NCBI RefSeq assembly: GCF_001888185.1
Contig: NZ_CP016364.1
Coordinates: forward strand, 3,286,001-3,350,000
DNA from: Phaeobacter porticola
GTDB taxonomy: Bacteria; Pseudomonadota; Alphaproteobacteria; Rhodobacterales; Rhodobacteraceae
DNA length: 64,000 nt
Reading direction: 5' to 3'
Positions 9,531 to 18,791 of the stretch are shown in pieces. Both the position numbers and the translations under genes were made by a program. The notes under the pieces were generated by a model. That model was not told the DNA's origin, searched no databases, and saw only the letters and a list, made by a program, of their open reading frames with translations. Every line of letters starts with the position of its first letter. Within the stretch, counting starts at the first letter, position 1.

Positions 9531-10436
9531 ATGGGACGCAAACGCAAGGGGCGCGATATATCCGGCTGGCTGGTGGTCGATAAACCCGCAGGCCTGACGT
9601 CCACCGCGGTTGTAAACAAGGTCCGCTGGGCCTTTGACGCCAAGAAGGCTGGCCATGCCGGCACCCTGGACCCCGAAGCAACCGGTGTATTGGCTGTGGC
9701 ACTTGGCGAAGCGACCAAGACCGTGCCCTACATCACCGACGCGCTAAAGGCCTATACGTTTAACGTACGGTTGGGACAGGCCACCAACACCGATGATGCA
9801 GAGGGCGAAGTCATTGCCAGCAGCGATGCCCGCCCCAGCGACGCCGAGATCATTGCGGCCCTGCCGCAGTTTCTGGGCGACATCATGCAGGTGCCACCGA
9901 AGTTCTCCGCTGTGAAGATCGACGGCCAGCGCGCCTATAAGCTGGCACGCGCTGGCGAAGAGGTTGAGTTGGCGGCCCGCCCGCTTTGGGTAGAGGAGCT
10001 GACTTTGGTGGATCGCCCTGATGCGGATCACGTCATTCTGGAAATGACCTGCGGCAAAGGTGGCTATGTGAGATCCATTGCACGGGACCTGGGTGCCGCC
10101 CTTGGTTGCTATGGTCACGTAAAGTGCCTGCGCCGGATCTGGTCCGGCCCATTTGATGCAGAAGACGGCATCAGCCTGGAGACTCTGGACGAGATGGCAA
10201 AATCACCAGATCTTGATGGCTTCCTGCGCCCGCTAGAGGAAGGTCTTGCCGATTTGCCACAGCTGACCTGTACCCCTGAAGGGGCCGCAAAACTGCGCAA
10301 TGGCAACCCTGGTATGGTCTTGGCTTCAGACGTGGAATACGGCGAGGAGGCTTGGGCATCCCTGGATGGCCAGGCTGTTGCCGTGGGCCATTACAAGGCA
10401 GGCGAATTACATCCAAGTCGCGTGTTTGTACGCTAA
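9531..10436 (+). CDS. truB: tRNA pseudouridine(55) synthase
   Basis: Makes pseudouridine 55 in the tRNA T-loop. 301 residues from the ATG at 9531 ([12 protein letters not shown]); an in-frame ATG at 9513 is possible but less well conserved. The catalytic Asp47 lies in [34 protein letters not shown] and the [15 protein letters not shown] motif follow. A C-terminal PUA-like region is present. It is part of the rbfA-truB-rpsO-pnp block. Confidence 0.96.
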   Translation: MGRKRKGRDISGWLVVDKPAGLTSTAVVNKVRWAFDAKKAGHAGTLDPEATGVLAVALGEATKTVPYITDALKAYTFNVRLGQATNTDDAEGEVIASSDARPSDAEIIAALPQFLGDIMQVPPKFSAVKIDGQRAYKLARAGEEVELAARPLWVEELTLVDRPDADHVILEMTCGKGGYVRSIARDLGAALGCYGHVKCLRRIWSGPFDAEDGISLETLDEMAKSPDLDGFLRPLEEGLADLPQLTCTPEGAAKLRNGNPGMVLASDVEYGEEAWASLDGQAVAVGHYKAGELHPSRVFVR

Positions 10437-10479
10437 CCTCAATTGACAGGACAGCGCCTCGCCGGGCGCCACAGGATCC

Positions 10480-10998
10480 ATGATCAGCCGGACCCACACC
10501 AAGGGCGATGCGCCATCCACAGCAGTCTATTCAGATTGCGAACGATATCGCTACAGCCTCACTCGCGTTTGGGATCCGACGGCTGCACGGGTGATGTTTG
10601 TCATGCTTAACCCATCAACCGCAACCGAAGTGCAGAACGATCCGACAATCGAACGCTGTGAACGCCGGGCGCGGGCACTTGGGTTTGGAGGCTTTCGAGC
10701 CACCAATATTTTTGCGTATCGCGCCACCGATCCGCGTGACATGAAAAAAGCCGATGACCCCGAAGGTCCGGGTAACCAGGGTGCCATATTGGACGGCGCC
10801 GCCTGGGCTGATCAGATCATCTGTGCCTGGGGGACGCACGGTGCGTTCCGCCAGCAGGGAAACCAGGTCGCGGCGGCGCTGTTGCAAGCAGATACAACGC
10901 TGTTCCACCTTGGCCTTAGCAAGGCTGGGCACCCCAAGCATCCGCTCTATATCGGCTATTCTCAACAGCCAGAGATTTGGCATCCTGAGGCGCGATAA
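10480..10998 (+). CDS. DUF1643 domain protein
   Basis: 172 residues. Family signatures are MFVMLNPSTATEVQNDPTIERC (about 46-66), FGGFRATNIFAYRATDP and ICAWGTHGAF, with a C-terminal HPLYI segment. DUF1643 has no firmly assigned activity. The ATG at 10480 follows ACAGGATCC, a weak binding site. It lies 43 bases after truB on the same strand, so it may be co-transcribed. Confidence 0.82.
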   Translation: MISRTHTKGDAPSTAVYSDCERYRYSLTRVWDPTAARVMFVMLNPSTATEVQNDPTIERCERRARALGFGGFRATNIFAYRATDPRDMKKADDPEGPGNQGAILDGAAWADQIICAWGTHGAFRQQGNQVAAALLQADTTLFHLGLSKAGHPKHPLYIGYSQQPEIWHPEAR

Positions 10999-11100
10999 GA
11001 TCTCGCTAACCAACGTATCTGATTTATTTGAGAAAACAACCTAAACGTGTCTATTGTGGATAGTGCGGACTTTCCGCGTGTAGTGTGAGGGGTTGCTGGA

Positions 11101-12156
11101 ATGTTGATGCTGGCCGCGATGCTTGGGATTGCCGCCGTAGGGGGTATCCTAATGATTGACGAAGACGGCGATGATTCCACCACGTCCGATACCGGCTCTG
11201 GGGCAGACAACGATGCCGACGCCTCTGCGAATATAGCGAGCGAGACCGTCTCTCTTGACCAGTTCATCCTATTGGGGACCAACGGCAGTGATCAGCTTGG
11301 CGGAACTGAAGTCGATGAGGATATCCAAGGTCGCGACGGCAATGATCAGTTAAATGGACAGGGTGGCAAAGACTCCGTTCAAGCAGGTGCTGGTGATGAT
11401 ACGGCCCATGGTGGTGACGGTGATGACACCGTGCTTGGTGGTGACGGCCAAGATTTGCTACATGGCGAAGCGGGCGATGACCTGCTGGCCGGGCAAGACG
11501 GCGATGACACACTGTTTGGCCACTTTGGCGATGACACGCTTGATGGCAGCGCAGGTAATGACCTTGGGCACGGTGGCCAAGGCGATGATACCCTACAAGG
11601 CGGTAGTGGCCGCGACGCCCTGCATGGCAATGCCGACAATGATTATCTAAGCGGTGGACAGGATCAGGACACGCTGTTTGGCGGCACAGGCAATGACCGC
11701 CTGGTGGGCAACGACGATGGCACGACACGCGACTACCTCAATGGCGGAGATGGCGACGATACCATTTTTGCGGGAACAGGTGACGTGGTGACAGCGGGCG
11801 AAGGGGGTGATCGGATCCTCCTGGATAGCAGCCCTTTTCAGGCGACCTTCGACAGCGACGATGATGAAAATACGGATCCCAATGCGCCGATCGACTTGCT
11901 GGATTTTGACACGTCTGAAGATCAGCTGGTTGTGATATGGGATCAGTTTGGCCCTGATACGCCAGTGGTTGAGGTCAGCCTGGACCCCGACGCACCGGGT
12001 GAACACATAGTGAGCATCGATGGCAAGGAAGCAATGCGTGTGACCGGCCCCGAGGTCCTGACAGCCGCCGACATTCTGGTCGTTGACCACGAGGCCGCGA
12101 TCCGGTTTGGTATGGTGGCAAACGCAAATGGTGGTGACGCTTTGACCCTAGGTTAA
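11101..12156 (+). CDS. RTX (haemolysin-type calcium-binding) repeat protein
   Basis: 351 residues. A hydrophobic N-terminal segment (MLMLAAMLGIAAVGGILMI) is followed by an acidic Asp/Ser linker (about 20-50). About 14 glycine-aspartate nonapeptide repeats of GGxGxDxLx type (about 65-240) form a predicted Ca2+-binding parallel beta-roll. The C-terminal domain (about 265-350) includes LLDFDTSEDQLVV, typical of Roseobacter RTX proteins. GAGGGG precedes the ATG. No type I secretion genes are nearby, and a single N-terminal helix suggests membrane anchoring or Sec export rather than classical T1SS release. Role unknown. Confidence 0.85.
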   Translation: MLMLAAMLGIAAVGGILMIDEDGDDSTTSDTGSGADNDADASANIASETVSLDQFILLGTNGSDQLGGTEVDEDIQGRDGNDQLNGQGGKDSVQAGAGDDTAHGGDGDDTVLGGDGQDLLHGEAGDDLLAGQDGDDTLFGHFGDDTLDGSAGNDLGHGGQGDDTLQGGSGRDALHGNADNDYLSGGQDQDTLFGGTGNDRLVGNDDGTTRDYLNGGDGDDTIFAGTGDVVTAGEGGDRILLDSSPFQATFDSDDDENTDPNAPIDLLDFDTSEDQLVVIWDQFGPDTPVVEVSLDPDAPGEHIVSIDGKEAMRVTGPEVLTAADILVVDHEAAIRFGMVANANGGDALTLG

Positions 12157-12486
12157 ACCACCCGTGCGGAACCGGACTAAGCAAAGCGGGCGGTGTTCCG
12201 GGCAAGAATTGAATCGCCTACGGCGTTCTACGGATCCAGGACAACGGATCCCTCTGATAAAGACCGCGTGCACCGTGATGGTGGCGTGGCTCCATTTTTG
12301 CCACTATGTCGCTACCAAACATTCAAAAACCTTTGCCATTTGCATAGAACCTGCGTATACGCGCGATCTGTTCCAGAGATGCGCTGCTTTTCATTGGAAA
12401 TCGCGCTTTGAGGAACGCCTCCATGGGCCTGTGCTGGACGACATCCCGGCCTGCGCCATTCACACAAACCTTCAAAGGAGACCCCG
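12157..12486. other. 330-bp leader region upstream of rpsO
   Basis: No credible gene is seen. The segment ends in the rpsO ribosome binding site AAAGGAG (12474-12480) and contains a sigma-70-like hexamer pair, listed separately. The leader would be about 120 bases, long enough for the S15 autoregulatory structure known in other bacteria, but I could not define a specific fold. Confidence 0.5.
12333..12361 (+). promoter_or_regulatory. Candidate sigma-70-type promoter for rpsO
   Basis: TTGCCA (12333-12338), a 17-base spacer and TATACG (12356-12361) give the right geometry for a housekeeping promoter. A start near 12368 would leave a leader of about 119 bases. Inferred from pattern only. Confidence 0.45.
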
Positions 12487-12756
12487 ATGTCGATCACTGC
12501 TGAAGAAAAAACACGCCTGATGAAAGAATTCGCAACCAAAGACGGCGACACCGGTTCCCCGGAAGTACAGGTTGCAATCCTGACCTCGCGCATCAACACT
12601 CTGACCGAGCATTTCAAAACCCACAAGAAGGACAACCACGGTCGTCGTGGTCTTCTGAAGATGGTTGCTCTGCGTCGTAAGCTGCTGGACTACACCAAAG
12701 GCAAAGATGTGGCCCGTTACCAGGACCTGATCAAACGCCTGGGCATCCGCCGCTAA
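12487..12756 (+). CDS. rpsO: 30S ribosomal protein S15
   Basis: 89 residues, the exact family length. The recognisable sequence includes [12 protein letters not shown], the [19 protein letters not shown] loop that binds 16S rRNA, and [13 protein letters not shown] at the C-terminus. A strong AAAGGAG precedes the ATG. An intrinsic terminator follows, so unlike in many bacteria the gene is probably not co-transcribed with pnp, from which it is separated by a counter-oriented gene. Confidence 0.98.
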   Translation: MSITAEEKTRLMKEFATKDGDTGSPEVQVAILTSRINTLTEHFKTHKKDNHGRRGLLKMVALRRKLLDYTKGKDVARYQDLIKRLGIRR

Positions 12757-12784
12757 TTGAGATTGCCGGATATTTAGAAGATTG

Positions 12785-12818
12785 CGCCCGCCTCCGTTGG
12801 AAGCGGGCGTTTTCTTTT
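12785..12818 (+). terminator. Intrinsic terminator of rpsO
   Basis: CGCCCGC (12785-12791) pairs with GCGGGCG (12803-12809), followed by a T-rich tract GTTTTCTTTT. It lies 29 bases after the rpsO stop and separates it from the convergent methyltransferase gene. Confidence 0.85.
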
Positions 12819-12838
12819 GCCTGTTCTTGTATCCGGGC

Positions 12839-14434
12839 TTAGGCCGCAGCCCCGGCCTGTTGTGCGCCAGGTACGGAGGGAGCATCATCCAGTAAGCTGA
12901 TCCCAAGACCATCAAGAATAGCAAGTCGGCGCGCAGCAAAGGCATGGGCGCGGGCTTTCAGTACCGCGAGATTTTCTTCGGGCAAGGTTAGAACCCGCCC
13001 ATCCTGCTCAAGACGTTGTCCCTGTGGTTCAAGAATTTGCCATGCAAATTCTGCCCAGCCGTTGGGTCCGGCACGTCCTTCACTGCGGGCCAGCAGGAAC
13101 AATTGCTCCATCCGATCAACGGCCACGCCGCCACCCGTGAGAGGAGACGCCAAGAAAGCTAGGCGTTCACATTCTTCGGAGGTTTTGCACACCGCAAGAT
13201 TAAAAGCCCGACAGGTTGCAACCCGGTCAGCCAGCCCCTCCAGCGGCAAGCAGGGCGCGATATGACCCGCCCCCGTCAACAGCGTCAGGACACGGGTGAT
13301 CTCCTGCCACTCCATAGCGCCAAACGCCCCTTGCTCCAGCATGCTGCGTACAGTTGCCGGCCCTGCCGCAAGCAGAGTCAGCACCGGTTCGTATTGGTGG
13401 GCCTCAAGCGGGATTTCACCCTGACGCCAGCTCAATTTTAGCGGACCCGTGCCGTAGTGACGTGCAAGGGCAAAGGGTGTCTCGAACCATGCCGCGACAG
13501 CGCCACGTTGGGTATAGGGCAGACGCCCACGAACAAACAAATCGGCACGGAACTGCTCATTCAGCAGGATATCACGTAGCCCTTCGCGGCGAACTGGATC
13601 GCTTTCAGCCTGAACCAAAGCGATCTGCGCCCCAGTCAGACAGACATCGTCCACATGATCCAGCGGGTTGGTCGCGCCAAGAAACGTCAGCTTTGCTTCT
13701 GAAAGATCAGCTGCCACATCTGCAAAATGAAATGGTGTCCAATCCTTGTTGAAGAACTCATGCGCCAGATAGTGACGCGACATGGATTTCATCTCGCTCA
13801 ACCGGGTTAACTGGGCCGGATTGCTCGCGAAATATCCGGCACCAGCACGTTTCAGACTCTCGACGAACTCCAACGCGTCCTCAATACGCTGCTCCAAAGG
13901 CCCGGTTCCGAGTGCCGCCCGGTCGGTGAGGATTCTTCGCAGCGGCATAGATGCCGCCCACCCCGGCTGCGTGTTGTAGCTGATGTAAACAAGCCCACCC
14001 GGCTTGAGACGCCGACTTATGAAATCAGCGATCCGCTGCTGGTTTTCCCTAGACACCCAACTGTAGACCCCATGCAACGCAATAATATCAAAGCCCTGAG
14101 GTAGCCCCGGGGCCTGATCAAAATCCTCAAATGAGCGTTCATAAAAGGTCACGTTGTCCAGGTCCGCATCCCCGGCGAGACGATTGGCACCGGCGATATG
14201 GGCCGGGATAAAGTCCATCGCATGAAAATCGATATGCGGATTGGCCGCTGCAAGAAGATTGGCTGTGAACCCCTGACCACACCCAAGCTCGCAATAGGTC
14301 AGCCCCTTACCTGCCATCCCATGCCTGTGGCCGCGAGACAGCGCACTAAAGCCCATGCGCGCGGGGGTCATCTCTTGAAAGAAGTCATGGGTGTAGTCGA
14401 GTTCGGCAACATAGCCAGCGGTCCAATCGCTCAT
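12839..14434 (-). CDS. SAM-dependent methyltransferase with methyltransferase regulatory domain
   Basis: 531 residues. The N-terminal class I Rossmann domain has motif I YCELGCGQGFTANLLAA (about 46-62), FHAMDF and HGVYSWVS. A region like the methyltransferase regulatory domain (about 215-300, FFNKDWTPFHFADVA) follows, then a long C-terminal helical part. Similar proteins occur singly in marine alphaproteobacteria and their substrate is not known to me. The ATG at 14434 (MSDWTAGYVAEL) has AAGGTG upstream. Placement between rpsO and pnp, on the opposite strand, is unusual. Confidence 0.85.
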   Translation of the reverse strand: MSDWTAGYVAELDYTHDFFQEMTPARMGFSALSRGHRHGMAGKGLTYCELGCGQGFTANLLAAANPHIDFHAMDFIPAHIAGANRLAGDADLDNVTFYERSFEDFDQAPGLPQGFDIIALHGVYSWVSRENQQRIADFISRRLKPGGLVYISYNTQPGWAASMPLRRILTDRAALGTGPLEQRIEDALEFVESLKRAGAGYFASNPAQLTRLSEMKSMSRHYLAHEFFNKDWTPFHFADVAADLSEAKLTFLGATNPLDHVDDVCLTGAQIALVQAESDPVRREGLRDILLNEQFRADLFVRGRLPYTQRGAVAAWFETPFALARHYGTGPLKLSWRQGEIPLEAHQYEPVLTLLAAGPATVRSMLEQGAFGAMEWQEITRVLTLLTGAGHIAPCLPLEGLADRVATCRAFNLAVCKTSEECERLAFLASPLTGGGVAVDRMEQLFLLARSEGRAGPNGWAEFAWQILEPQGQRLEQDGRVLTLPEENLAVLKARAHAFAARRLAILDGLGISLLDDAPSVPGAQQAGAAA

Positions 14435-14560
14435 GCGGCACCTTTTCTGCGTGTTCGGTAACATTCGTAATCCCGCAAAGTTTTCATAAAAATGCTAAGG
14501 ATCGCGTTAACAGCCCGACAATTCGACAGGATCAGTGCTACCACCGGCTGTACGGGCACC

Positions 14561-14584
14561 AAGCCCGGCCGCACAGCCGGGCTT
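14561..14584. repeat. 9-bp inverted repeat in the pnp leader
   Basis: AAGCCCGGC (14561-14569) and GCCGGGCTT (14576-14584) form a perfect stem with a 6-base loop. The following sequence is CCCCTTTC, not a good U-tract. It may be a leader or mRNA-processing structure, or a weak terminator. Confidence 0.4.
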
Positions 14585-14598
14585 CCCCTTTCAATCTG

Positions 14599-14628
14599 TT
14601 GAAAAATCCTGTAAGGGCGGCCTATCTG
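14599..14628 (+). promoter_or_regulatory. Candidate promoter for pnp
   Basis: TTGAAA (14599-14604), 18 bases, then TATCTG (14623-14628), about 125 bases before the pnp ATG. It is consistent with pnp having its own promoter now that the counter-oriented methyltransferase and a terminator isolate it from rpsO. Pattern evidence only. Confidence 0.35.
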
Positions 14629-14722
14629 AGACGTGCTGCCAAGACCCCGGCAGTCGAAAGAAAGATAGAAAGGGGTCGGCGGCAATGGGGTCGCCACATC
14701 AAACGGGAGACCCGGGATACGC

Positions 14723-14746
14723 CTGGGAGTGCTCCCAGCTAGGATA
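14723..14746 (+). promoter_or_regulatory. Hairpin and ribosome binding site immediately before pnp
   Basis: CTGGGAG (14723-14729) and CTCCCAG (14732-14738) form a tight 7-bp stem that ends 2 bases before the AGGATA binding site (14741-14746) of pnp (ATG 14753). A stem so close to the binding site could influence initiation. In enteric bacteria PNPase represses its own mRNA through an RNase III-cut leader hairpin; whether this one works similarly is inference. Confidence 0.4.
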
Positions 14747-14752
14747 AGCTGA

Positions 14753-16891
14753 ATGTTCAACGTTACAAAGAAATCAATGCAGTGGGGCGAAGAAACGCTC
14801 ACACTGGAGACCGGCAAGGTCGCCCGTCAGGCAGATGGCACTGTGATTGCCACCCTGGGCGAGACCTCGGTTATGGCAAACGTCACTTTTGCACGCCAGC
14901 AAAAACCGGGTCAGGACTTCTTCCCCCTGACCGTGCATTATCAGGAAAAATACTACGCTGCGGGCAAGGTCCCAGGTGGTTTTTTCAAGCGTGAAGCACG
15001 CCCCACCGAAAAAGAAACGCTGACAGCACGTCTGATCGACCGTCCGATCCGCCCGCTGTTCGTCCCTGGCTTTAAAAACGAAGTTCTGGTGATGTGCACC
15101 GTGCTGAGCCACGATCTGGTCAACGATCCCGACATGGTTGCCATGATTGCAGCCTCTGCGGCGCTGACCCTGTCCGGCGCGCCCTTCATGGGTCCGATCG
15201 CTGCTGCACGTGTGGGTTTCGAAGGCGGCGAGTACGTTCTGAACCCGACTGTCGACGACATGCAGGACCTGCGCCAGAATCCTGATCAGCGCCTGGACCT
15301 GGTTGTTGCCGGTACCAAAGACGCCGTGATGATGGTTGAGTCCGAAGCGTACGAGCTGACCGAAGCAGAGATGCTGGGTGCGGTGAAATTCGCCCACGAG
15401 CAGATCCAGCCGGTGATCGACTTGATCATCTCGCTTGCAGAAGATGCCGCGAAAGAGCCGTTCGACTTCCAGCCTGCTGACTATTCCGAACTGTTTGCCG
15501 CAGTAAAAGCCGCTGGCGAAGAGCAGATGCGTGCCGCATTCGCGATCACCGACAAGCAGGAGCGCACCGCCGCTGTTGCCGCCGCCCGTGACGCGATCAA
15601 AGCGTCGCTCAACGAAGAGCAGCTGGCTGATGCAAACCTAAGCTCTGCTCTGAAGAAGCTGGAAGCCGGCATTCTGCGTGGCGACGTTGTGAAAACTGGC
15701 AAGCGGATCGACGGTCGTTCGACCACCGATGTGCGCGGTATCGAATCGGAAACCGGCATGCTGCCGCGGACCCATGGTTCGGCGCTGTTTACCCGTGGCG
15801 AAACCCAGGCGCTGGCCGTGACCACGCTGGGCACCGGTGACGACGAGCAGTTCATCGACGCGCTGCACGGCAACTTCAAATCCAACTTCCTACTGCACTA
15901 TAACTTCCCTCCCTATTCGGTTGGCGAAGTTGGTCGCGTGGGCTCGCCCGGCCGTCGTGAGATTGGCCACGGCAAGCTGGCATGGCGTGCGTTGCAGGCG
16001 GTTCTGCCTGCCGCCACCGATTTCCCCTATACCATTCGCGTGGTGTCTGAGATCACTGAATCCAACGGCTCATCGTCGATGGCATCGGTCTGTGGTGGTT
16101 CGCTGTCCATGATGGACGCCGGTGTGCCGTTGAAAGCACCGGTTGCCGGTGTTGCGATGGGTCTGATCCTCGAAGAAGACGGATCCTATGCGATCCTGTC
16201 GGACATCCTGGGCGACGAAGACCACCTTGGCGACATGGACTTCAAAGTGGCGGGTACTGCGAACGGCATCACCTCGCTGCAGATGGATATCAAGGTTGCA
16301 GGCATCACGCCTGAGATCATGGAAAAAGCGCTGGATCAGGCCCGGGACGGCCGTCTGCACATCTTGGGCGAAATGTCCAAGGCCCTGTCGGAAACCAACG
16401 CGTTCTCCGTCCATGCGCCGCGCATTGAAACCATGCAGATCCCAACCGACAAAATCCGTGAAGTGATCGGTTCCGGCGGCAAGGTCATCCGCGAGATCGT
16501 GGAAACCTCCGGCGCCAAAGTCGACATCAACGACGACGGCGTGATCAAGATCGCATCGGCCGATGGCACCGCCATTCAGAAGGCCTATGACATGATCCAT
16601 TCGATCGTGGCAGAACCCGAAGAAGGCGCCGTTTACACTGGTAAAGTCGTGAAGATCGTCGATTTCGGCGCCTTCGTGAACTTCTTCGGCAAGCGTGACG
16701 GTCTGGTGCATGTGTCCCAGATCGAAAACCGCCGCCTGAACCACCCTTCGGACGTTCTGAAGGAAGGCCAGGAAGTGAAAGTGAAGCTGCTGGGCTTTGA
16801 TGATCGCGGCAAGGTCCGCCTGTCCATGAAAATCGTGGATCAGGAAACCGGTGAAGAAATCACAGCCGAGAAGAAAGAAGACGCAGAATAA
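14753..16891 (+). CDS. pnp: Polyribonucleotide nucleotidyltransferase (PNPase)
   Basis: 3'-to-5' phosphorolytic RNA exonuclease of the RNA degradosome, 712 residues, normal length. Two RNase PH domains (about 1-240 and 310-540) are linked by a helical region. The second has [21 protein letters not shown] and [15 protein letters not shown]. The KH domain has [15 protein letters not shown] (about 563-577) and the S1 domain [18 protein letters not shown] (about 624-641). It is followed by a strong terminator. Confidence 0.98.
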   Translation: MFNVTKKSMQWGEETLTLETGKVARQADGTVIATLGETSVMANVTFARQQKPGQDFFPLTVHYQEKYYAAGKVPGGFFKREARPTEKETLTARLIDRPIRPLFVPGFKNEVLVMCTVLSHDLVNDPDMVAMIAASAALTLSGAPFMGPIAAARVGFEGGEYVLNPTVDDMQDLRQNPDQRLDLVVAGTKDAVMMVESEAYELTEAEMLGAVKFAHEQIQPVIDLIISLAEDAAKEPFDFQPADYSELFAAVKAAGEEQMRAAFAITDKQERTAAVAAARDAIKASLNEEQLADANLSSALKKLEAGILRGDVVKTGKRIDGRSTTDVRGIESETGMLPRTHGSALFTRGETQALAVTTLGTGDDEQFIDALHGNFKSNFLLHYNFPPYSVGEVGRVGSPGRREIGHGKLAWRALQAVLPAATDFPYTIRVVSEITESNGSSSMASVCGGSLSMMDAGVPLKAPVAGVAMGLILEEDGSYAILSDILGDEDHLGDMDFKVAGTANGITSLQMDIKVAGITPEIMEKALDQARDGRLHILGEMSKALSETNAFSVHAPRIETMQIPTDKIREVIGSGGKVIREIVETSGAKVDINDDGVIKIASADGTAIQKAYDMIHSIVAEPEEGAVYTGKVVKIVDFGAFVNFFGKRDGLVHVSQIENRRLNHPSDVLKEGQEVKVKLLGFDDRGKVRLSMKIVDQETGEEITAEKKEDAE

Positions 16892-16916
16892 TCTGTTCTT
16901 CTCTCTCTGAGCATAG

Positions 16917-16949
16917 AATCCCCGCCAGAAATGGTGGGGATTTTCTGTT
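16917..16949 (+). terminator. Intrinsic terminator of pnp
   Basis: AATCCCCGCC (16917-16926) and GGTGGGGATT (16933-16942), with one G-T wobble, form a stem with a 6-base loop followed by TTCTGTTT. It starts 26 bases after the pnp stop. Confidence 0.85.
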
Positions 16950-17012
16950 TCATCGGTTGGAGATTACGCGCACCCCTTTTCACCCTCCGCCAAGATCGCT
17001 ACCTCTGGGCGC

Positions 17013-17726
17013 ATGCGATCCTATATCATTCATATGACAGGCGATCAGAAACGCGCCCCCAACGTGGCGCGTCTATTGGCGGATTTGCCCGATGCTCAGG
17101 TGGTTGAGGCGGTAGATGGCCGTGCCGTGATGTCCGCAGGCGATGTTTCCACACACTCTGGCGTTCTTCATGCGCCGCATTACCCATTCCCGCTGAGCGG
17201 CGGAGAGGTCGGCTGTTTTCTGTCACATCGCAAATGCTGGCAGCTGATCGCCGATGGCGTCGACGATTATGGCTTGATCGTTGAGGATGACATGGCAACG
17301 GATCCCGTGATCTGGCAGGATGTACTTGCCTTGATTGACAGCCATGCAGGCCCGGACAGCATGATCCGCCTGCCCGCCAAACAACGCGAAACGGCCAGCA
17401 CGGTGATTGCCGCGCATGGGGCAGCACAGCTGTTCCTGCCTCGGTGTATAGGTCTGCAGACCGTCGCGCAGGTCGTTGGCAAGACCGCTGCTGCCCGGTT
17501 GCTAGCCGCAACTAAAGTTCTGGACAGGCCGGTTGATACCTTCCTGCAAATGCACTGGGTTCACGACCAAACAATCCACACGGTATTGCCAAACGGCGTG
17601 TCGGAGGAAACAGCCGCTTTGGGGGGATCAACCATCCAATCTCGCCCTGTCGGGGGCAAGCTTGCGCGTGAGCTGAAACGTATGCTTTATCGCGCCCAGG
17701 TCGCCCTGCGCCCACAACGCGGCTGA
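17013..17726 (+). CDS. Glycosyltransferase family 25 protein
   Basis: 237 residues. GT25 enzymes transfer sugars (often galactose) onto lipopolysaccharide cores. Visible signatures are YIIHMTGDQKR at the N-terminus, SGGEVGCFLSHRKCW (about 63-77), the metal/nucleotide-binding VEDD (about 91-94) and the LQMHWVHD segment. No sugar-nucleotide or LPS genes adjoin it, so the acceptor is unknown. It is convergent with the peroxiredoxin gene and shares a terminator with it. Confidence 0.85.
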   Translation: MRSYIIHMTGDQKRAPNVARLLADLPDAQVVEAVDGRAVMSAGDVSTHSGVLHAPHYPFPLSGGEVGCFLSHRKCWQLIADGVDDYGLIVEDDMATDPVIWQDVLALIDSHAGPDSMIRLPAKQRETASTVIAAHGAAQLFLPRCIGLQTVAQVVGKTAAARLLAATKVLDRPVDTFLQMHWVHDQTIHTVLPNGVSEETAALGGSTIQSRPVGGKLARELKRMLYRAQVALRPQRG

Positions 17727-17745
17727 GCCATCAGGCCGCCCCACG

Positions 17746-17769
17746 AAAAAAGGGGCCGCCTGGCCCCTT
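17746..17769 (-). terminator. Terminator of the peroxiredoxin gene (bidirectional)
   Basis: AGGGGCC (17751-17757) and GGCCCCT (17762-17768) pair around GCCT. On the minus strand the stem is followed by a run of six U residues, so it serves the leftward peroxiredoxin gene. On the plus strand it is flanked by CCTT and can also stop the GT25 transcript. Confidence 0.8.
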
Positions 17770-17815
17770 CCTTCACCTTGATCCAATTCCCTTGGCAGCA
17801 TGTGCCGCCGCAGAT

Positions 17816-18466
17816 TTAGGTCGGCGCTTTGGTCTTACGCAGATAGGGGAAGATGGTTTCAAACTCACCAAATTTGGCCTTCGCATCCTCATTCGATACG
17901 CTCGGCGGAATGATGACATCCTCGCCCGGAACCCAGTTTGCTGGCGTCGCAACGCCTTTTCCAGACATCTGCAACCCATCAAGCGCACGCAGAATCTCGG
18001 CAAAATTGCGGCCCACGGTCATTGGGTAGGTCATCGACAGTTTCAGTTGCTTGTCCGGGCCGATGATAAAGACCGACCGCACAGTGGCGCTATCAGCAGG
18101 CGTCCGGCCATCGGGCAGATAGGCCTCGGCTGGCAACATGTCGAAAGCCTTGGATACCGCCAGACCTTCGTCGGCGATGATCGGGAAACCTGCCGCAGCC
18201 TTGCCGTAGCTTTCGATGTCTGTTTTCCACTTCTTGTGGTCTTCGACACCATCAACCGACACGCCGATTACTTTGGTGTTGCGGGTGGCCCATTCATCGG
18301 ACAGCTGCGCCACGGCCGAAAATTCTGTGGTGCAGACCGGGGTAAAATCCTTGGGGTGGGAGAATAGAATCGCCCAGCTATCACCAATCCAATCGTGAAA
18401 CGAAATGGTGCCCTGATCGGTTTCTGCGGTAAAATCCGGAACCACATCATTGATACGCAAACCCAT
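17816..18466 (-). CDS. 1-Cys peroxiredoxin (Prx6-like)
   Basis: Thiol peroxidase reducing H2O2 and organic hydroperoxides, cytosolic, 216 residues. The AhpC/TSA domain carries the peroxidatic Cys45 in HPKDFTPVCTTE. The C-terminal 1-CysPrx domain ends in PNWVPGEDVIIPPSVSNEDAK. No resolving Cys is evident, so the 1-Cys class fits. The ATG at 18466 (MGLRINDVVPDF) follows TAGGAGAG; an upstream frame extension is not conserved. It is divergent from an aldehyde dehydrogenase. Confidence 0.95.
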   Translation of the reverse strand: MGLRINDVVPDFTAETDQGTISFHDWIGDSWAILFSHPKDFTPVCTTEFSAVAQLSDEWATRNTKVIGVSVDGVEDHKKWKTDIESYGKAAAGFPIIADEGLAVSKAFDMLPAEAYLPDGRTPADSATVRSVFIIGPDKQLKLSMTYPMTVGRNFAEILRALDGLQMSGKGVATPANWVPGEDVIIPPSVSNEDAKAKFGEFETIFPYLRKTKAPT

Positions 18467-18791
18467 GGGTCTCTCTCCTATAGTGTCAAATAAATGCACG
18501 GTGTGGGGTTAACCTAACCACTCGCAGCGCAGGTTAAACCCTTGGCGGCCCATGACCAGTCTAAAAGATCGCTGTGCGCGTCAATCAGTCGTGGATAATA
18601 CGGACCGCGCAGAAAGTGACGATCGCTGTGCTGTCCATTCCACGCGAGAGGCCAAAGACGCAATACGCGCCACTCTTAAATTTGATCAAATTATGATTGC
18701 CGCCTCTTGCCCATCTGAAACACCGGTGACAGAGTGTCGCCCAATCGCGGGACATCTGACCGCCAACCCCAGACCTACGGGAGATCAAAAC
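18467..18791. promoter_or_regulatory. Divergent regulatory region, peroxiredoxin / aldehyde dehydrogenase
   Basis: A 325-bp intergenic region with two symmetrical elements. An inverted repeat GGGTTAACCT / AGGTTAAACCC (18506-18515 and 18531-18541) lies about 40 bases before the peroxiredoxin ATG. A perfect 14-bp palindrome AATTTGATCAAATT (18679-18692) lies about 100 bases before the dehydrogenase ATG. Both are plausible operators; no regulator gene is adjacent. No coding region is supported here. Confidence 0.45.
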
